Below, one piece after another: positions 39,118-51,134 of a stretch of 64,000 nucleotides of DNA. The stretch is from Methylotenera sp. (lineage in GTDB: Bacteria; Pseudomonadota; Gammaproteobacteria; Burkholderiales; Methylophilaceae), in contig JAUSAG010000009.1 of assembly GCA_030652995.1 (NCBI GenBank), positions 124,001 through 188,000 of the forward strand. Direction: 5' to 3'. The notes below the pieces were generated by a model, which was not told where the DNA came from, ran no database searches, and was given only the letters and a program-made list of their open reading frames with translations. Within the stretch, counting starts at the first letter, position 1; each line of letters starts with the position of its first letter. A program made the position numbers and the translations under genes.

Positions 39118-40968
39118 ATGGCAAAAGTATTTGTTACTGAACTAGTTTTACGCGATGGACATCAATCGTTAATTGCAACCCGTATGCGTACTGATGACAT
39201 GCTACCTATTTGCGCCAAGCTGGATGCGATTGGTTTTTGGTCATTAGAGGCTTGGGGTGGTGCAACTTTTGATGCCTGTGTTCGCTTTTTGAAGGAAGAT
39301 CCTTGGGAGCGCCTTACAAAGCTACGCAAAGCTCTACCTAACAGCCGCATTAAAATGTTGCTGCGTGGTCAGAATTTATTAGGCTATCGTCATTACTCTG
39401 ATGATGTTGTGCGTGCTTTCGTACAAAAATCTGCAGATAAAGGTGTGGATGTATTCCGTATATTCGACGCCATGAATGACACGCGTAATCTAAAAACCTC
39501 GATTGACGCTGTAAAAAAAGTAGGGAAACATGCGGAAGGCACCATCGCATATACAACAAGCCCTGTGCATGATATTCCTCATTTCATTGGTCTAGCTAAG
39601 GAGCTTGAGGCGATGGGAAGTGACACGTTAGCCATTAAAGACATGGCTGGCTTACTCACACCGCAAAGTACTCATGATTTGGTAACAGCCTTACGTAGCG
39701 CTGTTAGCTTACCAATACACCTGCACAGCCATGCAACTTCTGGTTTGTCCGCGATGTGTTTACTAAAAGGTATTGAGGCGGGCGCGACAATTGTTGATAC
39801 CTGCAACTCATCCTTTGGCGAGGGCGCTAGCCACCCTTCTACCGAAAGCATAGTAGCAGCGTTAAAAGGCACAGAATATGACACTGGCTTGGACTTGGTC
39901 GCCCTGCAAGAAATTACTGCATATTTCCGCGATGTACGTAAAAAATATTGGCAGTTTGAAAGTGACTTTACAGGTGTAGATACGCGTGTACTGGTTAACC
40001 AAGTACCAGGTGGCATGATTTCAAATCTATCCAATCAATTAAAAGAGCAAGGTGCACTTAACCGCATAGATGAAGTATTAGCCGAAATTCCACGTGTACG
40101 TGAAGATTTAGGTTTTCCTCCGTTAGTTACACCTACCTCTCAAATTGTGGGAACACAAGCTGTGCTTAACGTCATGACAGGCGCACGCTATAAATCCATT
40201 ACTAATGAAGTAAAAAACTATTTCCTTGGTCGCTATGGACAATCTCCAGCACCTGTCAATGAATCTGTTAAAAAACTTGCCGTGAATGATGGTGAAACCA
40301 TCACCTGTCGTCCTGCCGACTTGTTAGCTCCAGAAATGGCAAAACTCAGCGTTGAAGCTGAGCGCTTTGCCAAATCTGAAGAAGACGTACTGACTTATGC
40401 AATGTTTCCTGACATCGGTCAAACTTATTTGCAAGAACGTAATGCAGGCTCACTGGTACCAGAAGCGTTGCTAGACAAAGAAAGCGTTAATGCCGCAGCA
40501 GCACGTTTTGCACCTAATGAATTTAAAGTAACGCTCCATGGGGAGACCTTTCACATTAACCTCACAGGTAGCGGTCACTTTGGTGAAGAAAAACGTCCAT
40601 ACTATGTTTCAGTCGATGGCATTGCAGAAGAGGTTTTTGTTGAAACATTGAATGAAATTGAAGTATCTGGCGGTGCTGGTGCAACCACAGGCGCTAGTAA
40701 AAAGAAATCCGCATCTAACAGCAGCAGTGGTCGTCCACGGCCAAGTCATGCTGGACATGTGACGACTTCGATGCCAGGCACTATTGTAGCTGTCATTGCT
40801 AAAATTGGTGATAAAGTTAAAGCGGGAGACGCCGTAGTGGTGATTGAAGCCATGAAAATGGAAAATGAAATCCAAGCGGCAACTTCCGGCGTTGTAGTTG
40901 CTATCCATGTGACTAAAGGTGACATGGTTAATCCCGACGAAGCACTACTTGAAATTCAACCAGAATAA
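39118..40968 (+). CDS. pycB: carboxyltransferase + biotin carrier subunit (pyruvate carboxylase B / oxaloacetate decarboxylase alpha type)
   Basis: ELVLRDGHQSLIATRMRTDDM, RIFDAMNDTRN, C-terminal VVIEAMKMENEIQA biotinyl motif. Confidence 0.9.
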   Translation: MAKVFVTELVLRDGHQSLIATRMRTDDMLPICAKLDAIGFWSLEAWGGATFDACVRFLKEDPWERLTKLRKALPNSRIKMLLRGQNLLGYRHYSDDVVRAFVQKSADKGVDVFRIFDAMNDTRNLKTSIDAVKKVGKHAEGTIAYTTSPVHDIPHFIGLAKELEAMGSDTLAIKDMAGLLTPQSTHDLVTALRSAVSLPIHLHSHATSGLSAMCLLKGIEAGATIVDTCNSSFGEGASHPSTESIVAALKGTEYDTGLDLVALQEITAYFRDVRKKYWQFESDFTGVDTRVLVNQVPGGMISNLSNQLKEQGALNRIDEVLAEIPRVREDLGFPPLVTPTSQIVGTQAVLNVMTGARYKSITNEVKNYFLGRYGQSPAPVNESVKKLAVNDGETITCRPADLLAPEMAKLSVEAERFAKSEEDVLTYAMFPDIGQTYLQERNAGSLVPEALLDKESVNAAAARFAPNEFKVTLHGETFHINLTGSGHFGEEKRPYYVSVDGIAEEVFVETLNEIEVSGGAGATTGASKKKSASNSSSGRPRPSHAGHVTTSMPGTIVAVIAKIGDKVKAGDAVVVIEAMKMENEIQAATSGVVVAIHVTKGDMVNPDEALLEIQPE

Positions 40969-40986
40969 CCATATAGCGTTTAATAT

Positions 40987-41019
40987 AAGCCGACAGGGAC
41001 AAACTGTCGGCTTTTTATT
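40987..41019 (+). terminator. intrinsic terminator after pycB
   Basis: AAGCCGACAGggacaaaCTGTCGGCTTTTTATTT. Confidence 0.9.
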
Positions 41020-41046
41020 TGGTGCCAAAGACAAAGGATCGCTTCA

Positions 41047-41628
41047 GTGAACCCTACACTCATACTTGCATCATCCTCCGTTTATAGACGTGAACTACTC
41101 ACGCACTTGCAAATCCAATTTAGTTGCATCTCACCTGAGGTAGATGAAACGCCTTTAACCTATGAACTTCCACAGGAAACCGCACTAAGACTTGCGCAGG
41201 TAAAAGCCAAAAAAGTTGCCGTTAATCACACAGATGCATTAATTATTGGTTGCGATCAAGTTGCCACTTTGGATAATTTGCAACTTGGCAAGCCTCTCAA
41301 TCATGATAACGCGACTAATCAACTGCGCATGATGCGGGGGCGAGAAGTTACTTTTCACAGCGCGCTATGCCTCTACAATGCAACTACACAAAACATGCAG
41401 GCGTTGGTTGTTCCCTATATAGTAAAGTTTAGAAACTTAACAGATGCACAAATTGAAAACTATCTTTCAAGAGAACAGCCCTACCATTGTGCTGGCAGTG
41501 CGAAATCTGAAGGTTTAGGGATTGCTATTATAGAGAAAATGACAGGTGACGACCCGAATGCGCTAATTGGATTACCACTCATTGCCTTAGTAAATATGCT
41601 ACAAAACGAGGGCGTTAACATTTTATAA
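41047..41628 (+). CDS. Maf-family nucleotide pyrophosphatase (YceF-like)
   Basis: [17 protein letters not shown]...[12 protein letters not shown]...GKPL...[12 protein letters not shown] start. Confidence 0.92.
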   Translation: MNPTLILASSSVYRRELLTHLQIQFSCISPEVDETPLTYELPQETALRLAQVKAKKVAVNHTDALIIGCDQVATLDNLQLGKPLNHDNATNQLRMMRGREVTFHSALCLYNATTQNMQALVVPYIVKFRNLTDAQIENYLSREQPYHCAGSAKSEGLGIAIIEKMTGDDPNALIGLPLIALVNMLQNEGVNIL

Positions 41629-41736
41629 AATAATTTAACCCCATCTAGCATCGCGAAACGTTTAATCATTAACGCTTGAAATGCAAATTAATTCCATCCG
41701 TTAAAGACCAACCCCATTCAATAATAGGAGTTTCTA

Positions 41737-43185
41737 ATGACTAATCAATATAAATTGATCGTGCTTTGCATACTATCAACACTATCTACAGGTGTGTTTT
41801 CCATAGAATCAGATGAGCTACGCAGCGGCCTTAGCAATCAGCAGTCCGTAGCAGTGACTATCTACAATCACAATCTTGCCTTAGTTAAAGATCTACGTAA
41901 AGTCAAATTAGCCAGCGGTGTAAGTAACCTTGCATTACGTGACGTGAGCGCGCAGATTCGTCCAGAAACAGCTTTACTGAGAAGCCTCAGTAATCCAGGT
42001 AGCTTTACTACCTTAGAGCAAAACTTTGACTTTGATTTACTCACACCTCAGAAGCTACTAGAAAAGTATGTGGGCAAGAACGTTAATATCGTCAGAGTGA
42101 ATCCGGCTACTGGTGCAGAATCTTCTGAACCAGCAACCGTATTATCAGCTAACAATGGTGTGGTGATGAAAATCGGAAACAGAATAGAGACCGGTATGCC
42201 AGGGCGTATTGTTTACGATGATGTTCCTGCCAACCTACGTGATCGCCCTACTCTAGTTACAAAAATCAATAACAAAACTGCAACTGAACAAACAGTTGAG
42301 TTGAGCTATCTAACCGGTGGCTTAGGATGGAAAGCCGACTATGTTGCTGAATTAAGCCCAAAAGAAGATAGTATCGATCTATCTGGCTGGGTAACGCTCA
42401 CGAATACAAGCGGTACTAGTTACAACAACGCCAAATTACAATTGGTTGCTGGTGATGTGAATCGTGTTCAATCTGAAACCCCTCGCACTTTAGGTATGAT
42501 GCGCAAGAGTGCTGACATGGTCATGGAGTCCTCAGCCCCAATGGCAGAAGAGTCTTTGCTGGAGTATCACTTATACAGTCTGGACAGACCAACCACAATA
42601 GCGGAAAACCAAACTAAGCAGGTTGCGTTACTTTCTGCAAACAATGTGCCAGCGCGTAAAGAATTAGTGTTGCGGGGTGCGGATTATTATTATGGTGCTA
42701 GCTATGGAGATTTAGGGCAAAAACTGAAAGTTGGCGTGTTCGTGGAATTTGACAATAAAGAAGCCGCGAAGCTTGGAATGCCGCTCCCTAAGGGTGTGAT
42801 GCGTATGTATAAGAAAGACAGTCAGGACAATGCTCAATTTATCGGTGAAGATAATATTGACCATACGCCAAAGAATGAAACCGTACGTTTAAAATTAGGG
42901 GAATCATTCGATGTCACTGCTAACAAAAAACAGACCGATTTTAAAACGATGCCTCGTCCAACCAAAGGTAACAGCATGTATGAAAGTGCTTACGAAATCA
43001 TACTGAAGAATGCAAAAAAAGAACGTACGACTGTGACTGTTCAAGAACCTATTCCTGCTGACTGGAAAATCCTCAAGGAAAGCCACCCTAGCCAAAAAGC
43101 CACCAGCAACACGGCAGTTTGGAAAGTTGAAATTCCCGCCGAAGGCAAAACTACGCTAACCTACCGCGTTCAAGTGAAATACTAA
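41737..43185 (+). CDS. DUF4139 domain exported protein
   Basis: Signal peptide; VAVTIYNHNLALVKDLRKVKL...LSYLTGGLGWKADYVAEL...GWVTLTNTSGTSYNNAKLQLVAGDVN. Confidence 0.85.
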   Translation: MTNQYKLIVLCILSTLSTGVFSIESDELRSGLSNQQSVAVTIYNHNLALVKDLRKVKLASGVSNLALRDVSAQIRPETALLRSLSNPGSFTTLEQNFDFDLLTPQKLLEKYVGKNVNIVRVNPATGAESSEPATVLSANNGVVMKIGNRIETGMPGRIVYDDVPANLRDRPTLVTKINNKTATEQTVELSYLTGGLGWKADYVAELSPKEDSIDLSGWVTLTNTSGTSYNNAKLQLVAGDVNRVQSETPRTLGMMRKSADMVMESSAPMAEESLLEYHLYSLDRPTTIAENQTKQVALLSANNVPARKELVLRGADYYYGASYGDLGQKLKVGVFVEFDNKEAAKLGMPLPKGVMRMYKKDSQDNAQFIGEDNIDHTPKNETVRLKLGESFDVTANKKQTDFKTMPRPTKGNSMYESAYEIILKNAKKERTTVTVQEPIPADWKILKESHPSQKATSNTAVWKVEIPAEGKTTLTYRVQVKY

Positions 43186-43904
43186 TGACTAACCATAAAC
43201 TTGGCACACTATATTTTATCCCCGTCACACTTGGTGACGATAACATTGCTAAAGTGTTGCCGCTTGATGTAGTAACTATTGCGCAACAACTGGACGAATT
43301 TATCGTTGAGAATGAAAAAACTGCGCGCCACTTTTTAGGCACTATCAAGCATAGCAAGCCCATCCGTGAGCTAGTGCTCAAAACCCTGAATGAACACACC
43401 GCAGATAAAGACTTACCCGCACTACTAGGCACTTTAATGGCAGGTAAAGACATAGGTCTAATGAGTGAAGCAGGTTGCCCTGGTATTGCAGACCCCGGTG
43501 CAAAACTTGCAGCGTTAGCGCATCAAAAAGGCATCCGCGTTGCACCCTTGGTGGGACCTTCATCCATTCTGCTCAGCCTAATGGCGAGCGGCCTAAACGG
43601 TCAACGCTTTACCTTTTTGGGTTATTTACCTAGTGATAAAGCCGCACGCATTACACAGCTTAAAGAAATTGAAAAACATTCGAAATACGTCCAAGAAACG
43701 CAACTATTTATCGAAACCCCTTACCGCAACCAGCACATGCTAGAGGACATACTCGCCAACTGTCAAAGTGAAACTAAGCTGTGTATTGCGTGCAATATCA
43801 GCCTGTCAGACGAATATATAGTGACTAAACGGATTAAAGAGTGGAAACAAGCCACGTTGCCAGATTTACACAAAAAACCAACGGTATTTTTATTATTGGC
43901 TTAG
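43185..43904 (+). CDS. RsmI-like/tetrapyrrole methylase-fold SAM-dependent methyltransferase
   Basis: [46 protein letters not shown]; start overlaps DUF4139 stop (TAATG). Confidence 0.88.
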   Translation: MTNHKLGTLYFIPVTLGDDNIAKVLPLDVVTIAQQLDEFIVENEKTARHFLGTIKHSKPIRELVLKTLNEHTADKDLPALLGTLMAGKDIGLMSEAGCPGIADPGAKLAALAHQKGIRVAPLVGPSSILLSLMASGLNGQRFTFLGYLPSDKAARITQLKEIEKHSKYVQETQLFIETPYRNQHMLEDILANCQSETKLCIACNISLSDEYIVTKRIKEWKQATLPDLHKKPTVFLLLA

Positions 43905-44495
43905 TAAAAGCCTTTTTATCGGCGCATAGCTACGCCTATGTACGGCTGACACGCCATGTTGTTGCAACAAGGACAAATGCGCAGCTGTGGGGTAGCCTTT
44001 ATGTTGCGCAAAACCATAGAGCGGATATTTTTTATCCAAAACATACAACGCTGCATCACGCGCTGTTTTAGCCAAGATTGAAGCCGCAGAAATAGCTTGA
44101 ACTTTGCTGTCGCCTTTTATAATCGCCTCGCATGGCAAGCTGATTTTAGGGCATTGATTGCCATCCACCTGCACTAAAATTGCACCTAATTCAGGTGCAA
44201 TTTCAAATTGTGCTTGCATCGCTTCAATCGCGCGCTTCATCGCAAGTAAACTGGCCTGCAGGATGTTGATATGATCAATTTCTTCTACACTGCTACTAGC
44301 AATCGCCCACGCTAATGCACGCTGTTTTATTTCTATGGCAAGCGCATCTCGCTTTTTTTCACTGAGTTTTTTGGAGTCCGCCAAGCCTTGAATCTGCTTA
44401 TCAGGGTTAAGTATCACGGCAGCCGCATATACAGGGCCAGCGAGTGGCCCACGTCCTGCTTCATCCACACCGCAAATCAACCACGGCCTACTCAT
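43893..44495 (-). CDS. rnhB: ribonuclease HII
   Basis: [44 protein letters not shown]. Confidence 0.96.
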   Translation of the reverse strand: MSRPWLICGVDEAGRGPLAGPVYAAAVILNPDKQIQGLADSKKLSEKKRDALAIEIKQRALAWAIASSSVEEIDHINILQASLLAMKRAIEAMQAQFEIAPELGAILVQVDGNQCPKISLPCEAIIKGDSKVQAISAASILAKTARDAALYVLDKKYPLYGFAQHKGYPTAAHLSLLQQHGVSAVHRRSYAPIKRLLLSQ

Positions 44496-45625
44496 GCCAA
44501 ATGTGCAAGAATCGCAGTAGCCGCTTTTTCAGCTGTATTTTGACGTAAGCTGTGATGAATAGCCGTAAACGTTGTTTTTATTTCCTCAAGCTTGCTTTTA
44601 TCAGCAATCAACATTAAAGCAGCTGCAGCTAATTTTTCTGGCGTTGCATCATCTTGCAGCAATTCAGGCACAATAAGCTTACCTGCCAATATGTTGGGCA
44701 AGCCGACATAAGGCTGCAAGCGCATGCGCTTAAGTAATTGCCAGCTTAACTTAGACATACGGTAAGTGATGACCATCGGCTTTTTAAGTAAGGCGGCTTC
44801 TAGCGTTGCCGTGCCAGAGGCAACAATCACCACATCGGCAGCTTCCATAGCGTCATGTGCATGTCCAAATAGTAACTGAATTGGTAATGATTCGGACTCA
44901 TTAAAAATTGCCAGTTCAAAGATCTGACGTGTTTCACGCGTAATTAAAGGCACTAAAAATATCGCTTTGGGGTGATCTGCATAAATGTACTTAGCCGTTT
45001 TTACAAACAAATCTGCATGTGCTTCAACTTCACTTTGGCGACTGCCAGGCAACATAGCAATCACCAAGTCGGAATCTTCTAACTTTAAAATTTGGCGCGC
45101 ACCTGCAACATCTGGCTCCATTGGCAATATGTCTGCTAAGGGATGCCCTACATAGCTCACTGGAATGTTCTCTGCTTGATATAAAACGGGCTCAAATGGA
45201 AACAAAGCTAGCACTTGAGTAACGGCTTTTTTAATTTTTTTTATGCGATTTTTGCGCCAAGCCCAAATAGATGGACTGACATAGTGGATGGTTTTAATGC
45301 CTTTATTTTTAAGCTTTTTTTCTAGCCAAAAATTAAAATCAGGTGCATCTATACCAATAAATATATCTGGTGGATTACTTAAAAAATGATTGAGCAATTG
45401 ACGGCGTAGTTTAAGTAAACCCCAAAGATGTCTAATCACTTCAACATAGCCGCGTACTGATAGGCGCTCGATTGGGAAAAGTGACATTGCGCCTTCACGC
45501 ATCATTTTTGGGCCAGCAATACCTACAAATTCAATATCCGCGCGCTTTTGTTTTAATGCCTGAATCAAGTGACTGCCAAGCAAATCACCGGAGGCTTCTC
45601 CTGCCACAATACCGATTCTAACCAT
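44492..45625 (-). CDS. lpxB: lipid-A-disaccharide synthase
   Basis: [49 protein letters not shown]. Confidence 0.96.
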   Translation of the reverse strand: MVRIGIVAGEASGDLLGSHLIQALKQKRADIEFVGIAGPKMMREGAMSLFPIERLSVRGYVEVIRHLWGLLKLRRQLLNHFLSNPPDIFIGIDAPDFNFWLEKKLKNKGIKTIHYVSPSIWAWRKNRIKKIKKAVTQVLALFPFEPVLYQAENIPVSYVGHPLADILPMEPDVAGARQILKLEDSDLVIAMLPGSRQSEVEAHADLFVKTAKYIYADHPKAIFLVPLITRETRQIFELAIFNESESLPIQLLFGHAHDAMEAADVVIVASGTATLEAALLKKPMVITYRMSKLSWQLLKRMRLQPYVGLPNILAGKLIVPELLQDDATPEKLAAAALMLIADKSKLEEIKTTFTAIHHSLRQNTAEKAATAILAHLA

Positions 45626-45637
45626 AGCTGAGAATAC

Positions 45638-46432
45638 TTAGCGGACAATGCCACGCGTAGAAACATCCAGAAAATCAGTCAATAATTTGATTTCTGGAGT
45701 TTTGAGCTGCATGGCGAAAAGCTCAAGTTTTGCTTCGTCCAAGGTAAACCCTTTACGATATAAAACTTTATAAGCACGCTTTATTTGCAAAATGCTGTCG
45801 GCTGAAAAGCCGCGACGTTTTAAACCTTCGGCATTGATACCATGCGGTTTTGCATCGTAACCGGCAGCAGTCACGTAAGGTGGAATGTCTTTAAATACTA
45901 CTGAACCTACCGCAGTGATGATATGTGAACCAATTTTACAAAACTGATGTATCAGCGTAAAGCCACCTAAAATCGCATAATCATCCACATCTACATGCCC
46001 AGCAAGGGATGAGTTATTCGCAAAAATTGTATGGTTACCAATTTGGCAATCATGGGCAATATGCACATAAGCCATAATCCAGTTATCATTACCAATTTTT
46101 GTCGTACCTTTGTCTTGCACCGTGCCGCGATTAAATGTACAAAACTCACGGATAGTATTATTGTCACCTATTTCCAATAGTGTAGGTTCACCTTTATATT
46201 TTTTATCTTGCGGCGCTTCGCCTAGAGATGAAAACTGAAATATTTGGTTATTTTTGCCTATGGTAGTTGGGCCATTCACCGCCACATGACTAGCAATATT
46301 AGTACCAGCATCTATTTTTACATTGGGCCCGATTACGCTATATGCGCCCACGACAACGCTAGAGTCGAGTTCTGCCGAAGGGTCTATGATAGCTGTCGAA
46401 TGGATTTTTACAATTGGCATGATTTGATTCAC
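45638..46432 (-). CDS. lpxA: UDP-N-acetylglucosamine acyltransferase
   Basis: IHSTAIIDPSAELDSSVVVGAYSVIGPNV hexapeptide repeats; IREFCTFNRGT. Confidence 0.95.
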   Translation of the reverse strand: MNQIMPIVKIHSTAIIDPSAELDSSVVVGAYSVIGPNVKIDAGTNIASHVAVNGPTTIGKNNQIFQFSSLGEAPQDKKYKGEPTLLEIGDNNTIREFCTFNRGTVQDKGTTKIGNDNWIMAYVHIAHDCQIGNHTIFANNSSLAGHVDVDDYAILGGFTLIHQFCKIGSHIITAVGSVVFKDIPPYVTAAGYDAKPHGINAEGLKRRGFSADSILQIKRAYKVLYRKGFTLDEAKLELFAMQLKTPEIKLLTDFLDVSTRGIVR

Positions 46433-46560
46433 TGGTTTATTTCACTTGATACTTGTTTTTATTTAGCTTGTTTTTGTTTCGATACTGATTTAATAAGCAC
46501 TTGGTTAATCAAAACTAAGTTCATCAAGCACGATCTTATTGCTGGTGGTTATTTGCAGAT

Positions 46561-47028
46561 CTATTTCTCAATCGCTTTTAATATGCACATCATTTGCGCC
46601 TCAGCAACGATAACGCCATCGACTCTTGCCACACCTGAATACTTCCAAATACCTTTTAAAATACGATCGATTTTAACATTCAAGACGATTTGGTCGCCCG
46701 GAGAAACCGGCTTTTTAAAGCGCGCACTGTCAATCCCAGCAAAATAATAGACGGAATCATCATTCGGTTTTGCATTCATGGTTTTAAAAGACAAAATTGC
46801 TGCAGCTTGCGCCATAGCCTCAACAATCAATACCCCCGGCATCACAGGATGATAAGGAAAATGTCCTGGAAAATAAGGCTCATTAACACTTACGTTTTTA
46901 ATTGCGGTGATTTCTTTACCCAACTCTAAAGACACTACACGGTCAACCAAAACAAATGGATATCGATGTGGTAGATGTTCTAAAATTTCATGGATATCCA
47001 TGCTAGTAGAGGTGGTTGTGTTTGTCAT
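46561..47028 (-). CDS. fabZ: 3-hydroxyacyl-ACP dehydratase
   Basis: [46 protein letters not shown]. Confidence 0.96.
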   Translation of the reverse strand: MTNTTTSTSMDIHEILEHLPHRYPFVLVDRVVSLELGKEITAIKNVSVNEPYFPGHFPYHPVMPGVLIVEAMAQAAAILSFKTMNAKPNDDSVYYFAGIDSARFKKPVSPGDQIVLNVKIDRILKGIWKYSGVARVDGVIVAEAQMMCILKAIEK

Positions 47029-47081
47029 TTTTATCTCGGTATAATTTCAAAGCATCATGCTTTAAGCGTATTTCTATTTAA

Positions 47082-48137
47082 TTAGGACATTGATTTTGTT
47101 AATTGTTTGGATTTTAACAATGTAACCTCTTTTTCAAGTTGTTTAATTTTATCTGCAAGTTCATCTAAGTGACGGATTTTTGCAGCTGTATTTAACCACG
47201 CCTTATGGGTTTGAAACGGCATCAATGCGGTATAGGTGTCAGCGGTTGTCAAAGAGCGCGTAATCATACTACCCGGAGAAATAGTCACATGATCAGCAAT
47301 TTGCAAATGCCCTAAAACCATGGCAGCCCCACCTATTTTACAATGCCGACCAACACGTGCACTACCAGCAATTCCAACGCAGCCAGCAATTACTGTATGC
47401 GCACCAATCACACAGTTATGTCCAATTTGAACCAAATTATCAAGCTTTACGCCCTCTTCGATAATCGTATCATCCAGTGCGCCACGATCTATCGTAGTAT
47501 TTGCACCGACATCAACATGTGAATGCAGTATTGCGCGACCTACTTGCGGAATTTTTAGCCAGTGTCCAGCCTCTTCTGCATAACCAAAGCCATCTGAACC
47601 GATCACTGCACCTGAAAATATATGGCAATGCTCACCTATTTCGCAGTGGTGCTTAACCGTTACATGAGGCTCTAAACGGGTATGGCTTGCAATTGTAACG
47701 TCGTTTTCGATAACGCAACTAGACCCAATCACAACATTTTCACCAATGACTACATTTTCACCAATAACCGCTAAGGCACCTACACTGCATGATACTGGAA
47801 TTTTAGCTGACACATCTATGACAGCTGTAACAGAAATACCTAACTTGATTGTAGCTGGTGGGTTCAATAAGCCTGATACTTTTGCAAAATAAGCATAAGG
47901 ATCATCAACGATAATTTTAGGCAGGCTCGTTAAGTTTTTGTATTTTTCTTTTAATATACAAGCGCTAGCATTAGTTAATGCCAGTGATTTTTCATACTTG
48001 GTATCATTAATAAAGCTAATATCGCCTGCTTTAGCGTTGGCAATAGACGCAACACGCGATATTAACGTGGCACCATCACCTATAACAGTACCGCCAAAAG
48101 CCGTCACAATCTCATCAAGCGAATACTGCTTACTCAT
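47082..48137 (-). CDS. lpxD: UDP-3-O-(3-hydroxyacyl)glucosamine N-acyltransferase
   Basis: GSDGFGYAEEAGHWLKIPQVGRAILHSHVDVGANTTIDRGALDDT. Confidence 0.96.
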   Translation of the reverse strand: MSKQYSLDEIVTAFGGTVIGDGATLISRVASIANAKAGDISFINDTKYEKSLALTNASACILKEKYKNLTSLPKIIVDDPYAYFAKVSGLLNPPATIKLGISVTAVIDVSAKIPVSCSVGALAVIGENVVIGENVVIGSSCVIENDVTIASHTRLEPHVTVKHHCEIGEHCHIFSGAVIGSDGFGYAEEAGHWLKIPQVGRAILHSHVDVGANTTIDRGALDDTIIEEGVKLDNLVQIGHNCVIGAHTVIAGCVGIAGSARVGRHCKIGGAAMVLGHLQIADHVTISPGSMITRSLTTADTYTALMPFQTHKAWLNTAAKIRHLDELADKIKQLEKEVTLLKSKQLTKSMS

Positions 48138-48182
48138 TCATAAACCCATTCAACAATGATTACTTTTACGCATTTGAACAGA

Positions 48183-48686
48183 CTATTTTTTACCCAATAA
48201 CTTTAACACTTTGTCAGTAATGTCTATTTTCTTACTGGCATATGCAACACCGCTATAAACCACCAAATCATAGCCTTCTGTTTCAGAAACGGACTGCACT
48301 GCTTTGTTAATACGATCCTGCAATGTTCCTAATTCTTCATTTTTACGAAGATTGATATCTTCACGAAGTTCACGTTGTTTGCGCTGAAACTCTATTTTAA
48401 GGTTCTGTACATCGCGTTCTTTATTTCTACGTTCTGTCTCTGAGATCGTCAATCCTTCTTTATCCAAAGCAGTTTCAAGGTCCTTAATTTGCTTTGACAT
48501 GCGATCCAGTTCTTGTGTTCTTGGACTAAACTCCTTTTCAAGTTTTTTACCACTCTCTGCTGTTTGAGGTGCGTCCTGTAAAATTTTATCGACTTGAACA
48601 TATCCCACCTTCAACTCAGCAGACTGCGCATTCATAGAAATCGTCATGAAGCTTGCCAAAACCAAACTTTTTAAAAAATTACTCAA
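48183..48686 (-). CDS. skp: OmpH/Skp-family periplasmic chaperone
   Basis: Signal peptide; VGYVQVDKILQDAPQTAESGKKLEKEFSPR, coiled coil. Confidence 0.92.
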   Translation of the reverse strand: MSNFLKSLVLASFMTISMNAQSAELKVGYVQVDKILQDAPQTAESGKKLEKEFSPRTQELDRMSKQIKDLETALDKEGLTISETERRNKERDVQNLKIEFQRKQRELREDINLRKNEELGTLQDRINKAVQSVSETEGYDLVVYSGVAYASKKIDITDKVLKLLGKK

Positions 48687-48796
48687 TTTAATTCTCCTAA
48701 AACAACTACCTTAGCTATCACTGACATTATGCCACAAGGCAAGACAAGCTTTGCACAAACAACTCTTTTAAAACCCTTACTAACTTACTATCAACA

Positions 48797-51130
48797 TTAG
48801 AACTGCTGCCCCATCTGGAATTGGATAGTTTGCGTTCTATCGCCTTTTTCTTCATTCAGAGGTTGTGCATATACTAGTTTTAATGGCCCGAATGGTGACA
48901 CCCAAGTGAGGCCAAGACCTGTAGAGTAACGTAACCTGTCTAAGCCAAAAGATTCGTCTTTGCCAAATGCATTGCCGGCATCAAAAAAAGCACTAAGTCT
49001 AAACTGTTTAGATTCTTTTAAACCAGGTATAGGTAGATACAACTCAGCATTACCCAACAAGCGTTTGGTTCCGCCAAGTGAGAAGTCTCGACCAGAAACA
49101 GGATCAATGGCCCTAGGCCCTAAAGCACCATTTTCAAAGCCACGTACCGAGTTTACACCACCCATAAAAAAGTTTTTAAAGAACGGGTAGTTCTTATTGC
49201 CGTACGAATCGGCGTAGCCAATTTCGCCATTTAACATAAGTGTAAACCCGTTGTAAATTTCTTTATACCAGGAGTGTTTATAGTCAATTTTATAGTATTC
49301 CAAATCCAATACGGGCAATGCAACTTCACCAGTCAATCGCTGAAGCACGCCTTTAGTGGTAAATAAAATACTGTCTCTTGAATCATGTGTCCAACCTGCA
49401 CTTGCAACTACAGAATTGCTGGTACAACCAGTGGTATTGCCGCAAAATTCACGATATTGTACCGGGCTTTCATTTCTAAGTTCGACTTCAGTAAAGTCCG
49501 CGGCCAAACCAAAACTAATTCCATCACGCTCGTTTAAAGGAATTCCGAATCTAACACCTCCACCATAGGATACGGTATTAAAAGTACCAATCCTCAATCT
49601 ACTGGTATCTACATCCCGACGATAAATATCAATACCACGACTTACACCATCTGGTGTGAAATACGGATCCGTATAAGAAAGTGAGTAGACTGTATTAATC
49701 CTACCAGTATTGATTTGTGCACTGACTCGATTACCGGTTCCTAAAAAGTTGTTTTGGTTCACAGTGATACCGAGCACCACGCCTTCATTACTTGATAAAC
49801 CTGCACCAAACTGAACACTGCCGGTAGATTTTTCAGTGACACTGATATTCAAATCTACTTGATCCGCCGTGCCTGGTACCGCAGGCGTTTCTACATTTAC
49901 ATCAGAGAAAAAGTCTGTGCGCGTGATACGTTCTTTAGAACGATTGATTTTGTTGGAGGCGTACCATGCAGATTCTAGCTGCCGTACTTCACGGCGTATC
50001 ACTTCATCTCGGCTACGCGTGTTACCCACAATGTTAATGCGGCGGACATACACACGTTTACCTGGATCCACAAAAAAAGTAAATGACGCCGTATGTAACT
50101 CTTTATTGATTTCAGGTACCGGATTAACGTTTGCAAATGCATAACCATCGTTACTTAATCTATCACTAATAGCTTTGCTGGTTTGCGTTACTTTTTCGCG
50201 ACTAAAAGTATCACCAACCTGCACTTGGATCAACTGGTGTAACTCATCTTCAGGTACTAGCGTCTCGCCAGCTAATTTGACTTCTGATATCGTATATTTT
50301 TCACCTTCTGTGATATTCACTGTGATGTAAATATCTTTTTTATCAGGCGTAATGGAAACTTGTGTGGAATCAATATTAAACTCAAGATAGCCTTGGTTCA
50401 TATAAAAAGACCGCAATGTTTCCAAGTCAGCATTCAGTTTTTGTTTAGAGTATTGATCGTCTTTATTCCACCAACTCATCCAGTTAGGGGTTGTTAATAA
50501 AAACTGTGCACGTAAATCATCCATGGTAAACGCTTGATTACCTACGATGTTGATGTCGCGAATTTTTGAAACTGCGCCCTCTTCAATATCAAAGCGTAGC
50601 GCGACACGATTGCGCTCCAATGGAGAGACTGCCGTTTTTACAGAAGCCCCATATTTACCTTGTGACAAATATTGGCGCTTAACTTCCTGTTCGGCACGAT
50701 CTAATTGAGATTTATCAAAAATCTGACCTTCAACAAGCCCAATCTGCTTTAAGCCTTCTTTCATTTTATCAGTCGGAAACGATTTGTTGCCGCTAAAGTC
50801 AATTTGAGCAATGGCTGAACGCTCTTGCACAGTGACAATTAGCACGTCATTTTCTGCTTCAATGCGAACATCTTTAAAAAACCCAGTGTTATAAAGAGAT
50901 TTAATCGCTTGCGATGCAAGCTCATCATCCATCGTCTCACCCACTTTAACAGGCAAGTAACTAAACACTGTTCCCGCCTCTGTACGCTGAATTCCCTCTA
51001 CACGAATATCTTTGACCACAAATGGTTCAAGCGCCAAAACGCTACCAGAGTATAAACTGGCCACGATCAGAAGCATGGATTTTAGTTTTAAATTTTTAAT
51101 TTTTGATTGCTTCAAATTTTGAATCGCCAT
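48797..51130 (-). CDS. bamA: outer membrane protein assembly factor BamA
   Basis: [34 protein letters not shown] start; C-terminal barrel ending [15 protein letters not shown] motif. Confidence 0.96.
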   Translation of the reverse strand: MAIQNLKQSKIKNLKLKSMLLIVASLYSGSVLALEPFVVKDIRVEGIQRTEAGTVFSYLPVKVGETMDDELASQAIKSLYNTGFFKDVRIEAENDVLIVTVQERSAIAQIDFSGNKSFPTDKMKEGLKQIGLVEGQIFDKSQLDRAEQEVKRQYLSQGKYGASVKTAVSPLERNRVALRFDIEEGAVSKIRDINIVGNQAFTMDDLRAQFLLTTPNWMSWWNKDDQYSKQKLNADLETLRSFYMNQGYLEFNIDSTQVSITPDKKDIYITVNITEGEKYTISEVKLAGETLVPEDELHQLIQVQVGDTFSREKVTQTSKAISDRLSNDGYAFANVNPVPEINKELHTASFTFFVDPGKRVYVRRINIVGNTRSRDEVIRREVRQLESAWYASNKINRSKERITRTDFFSDVNVETPAVPGTADQVDLNISVTEKSTGSVQFGAGLSSNEGVVLGITVNQNNFLGTGNRVSAQINTGRINTVYSLSYTDPYFTPDGVSRGIDIYRRDVDTSRLRIGTFNTVSYGGGVRFGIPLNERDGISFGLAADFTEVELRNESPVQYREFCGNTTGCTSNSVVASAGWTHDSRDSILFTTKGVLQRLTGEVALPVLDLEYYKIDYKHSWYKEIYNGFTLMLNGEIGYADSYGNKNYPFFKNFFMGGVNSVRGFENGALGPRAIDPVSGRDFSLGGTKRLLGNAELYLPIPGLKESKQFRLSAFFDAGNAFGKDESFGLDRLRYSTGLGLTWVSPFGPLKLVYAQPLNEEKGDRTQTIQFQMGQQF

Positions 51131-51134
51131 TCAA

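Noticed and set aside
46244-46747. + strand 167-aa ORF
   Set aside because: Antisense to lpxA/fabZ and their spacer; no domain features
47741-47780. Short tandem duplication (acattttcaccaatgacta / acattttcaccaataacc) in lpxD
   Set aside because: Encodes adjacent VVIGEN hexapeptides of the left-handed beta-helix; normal for LpxD
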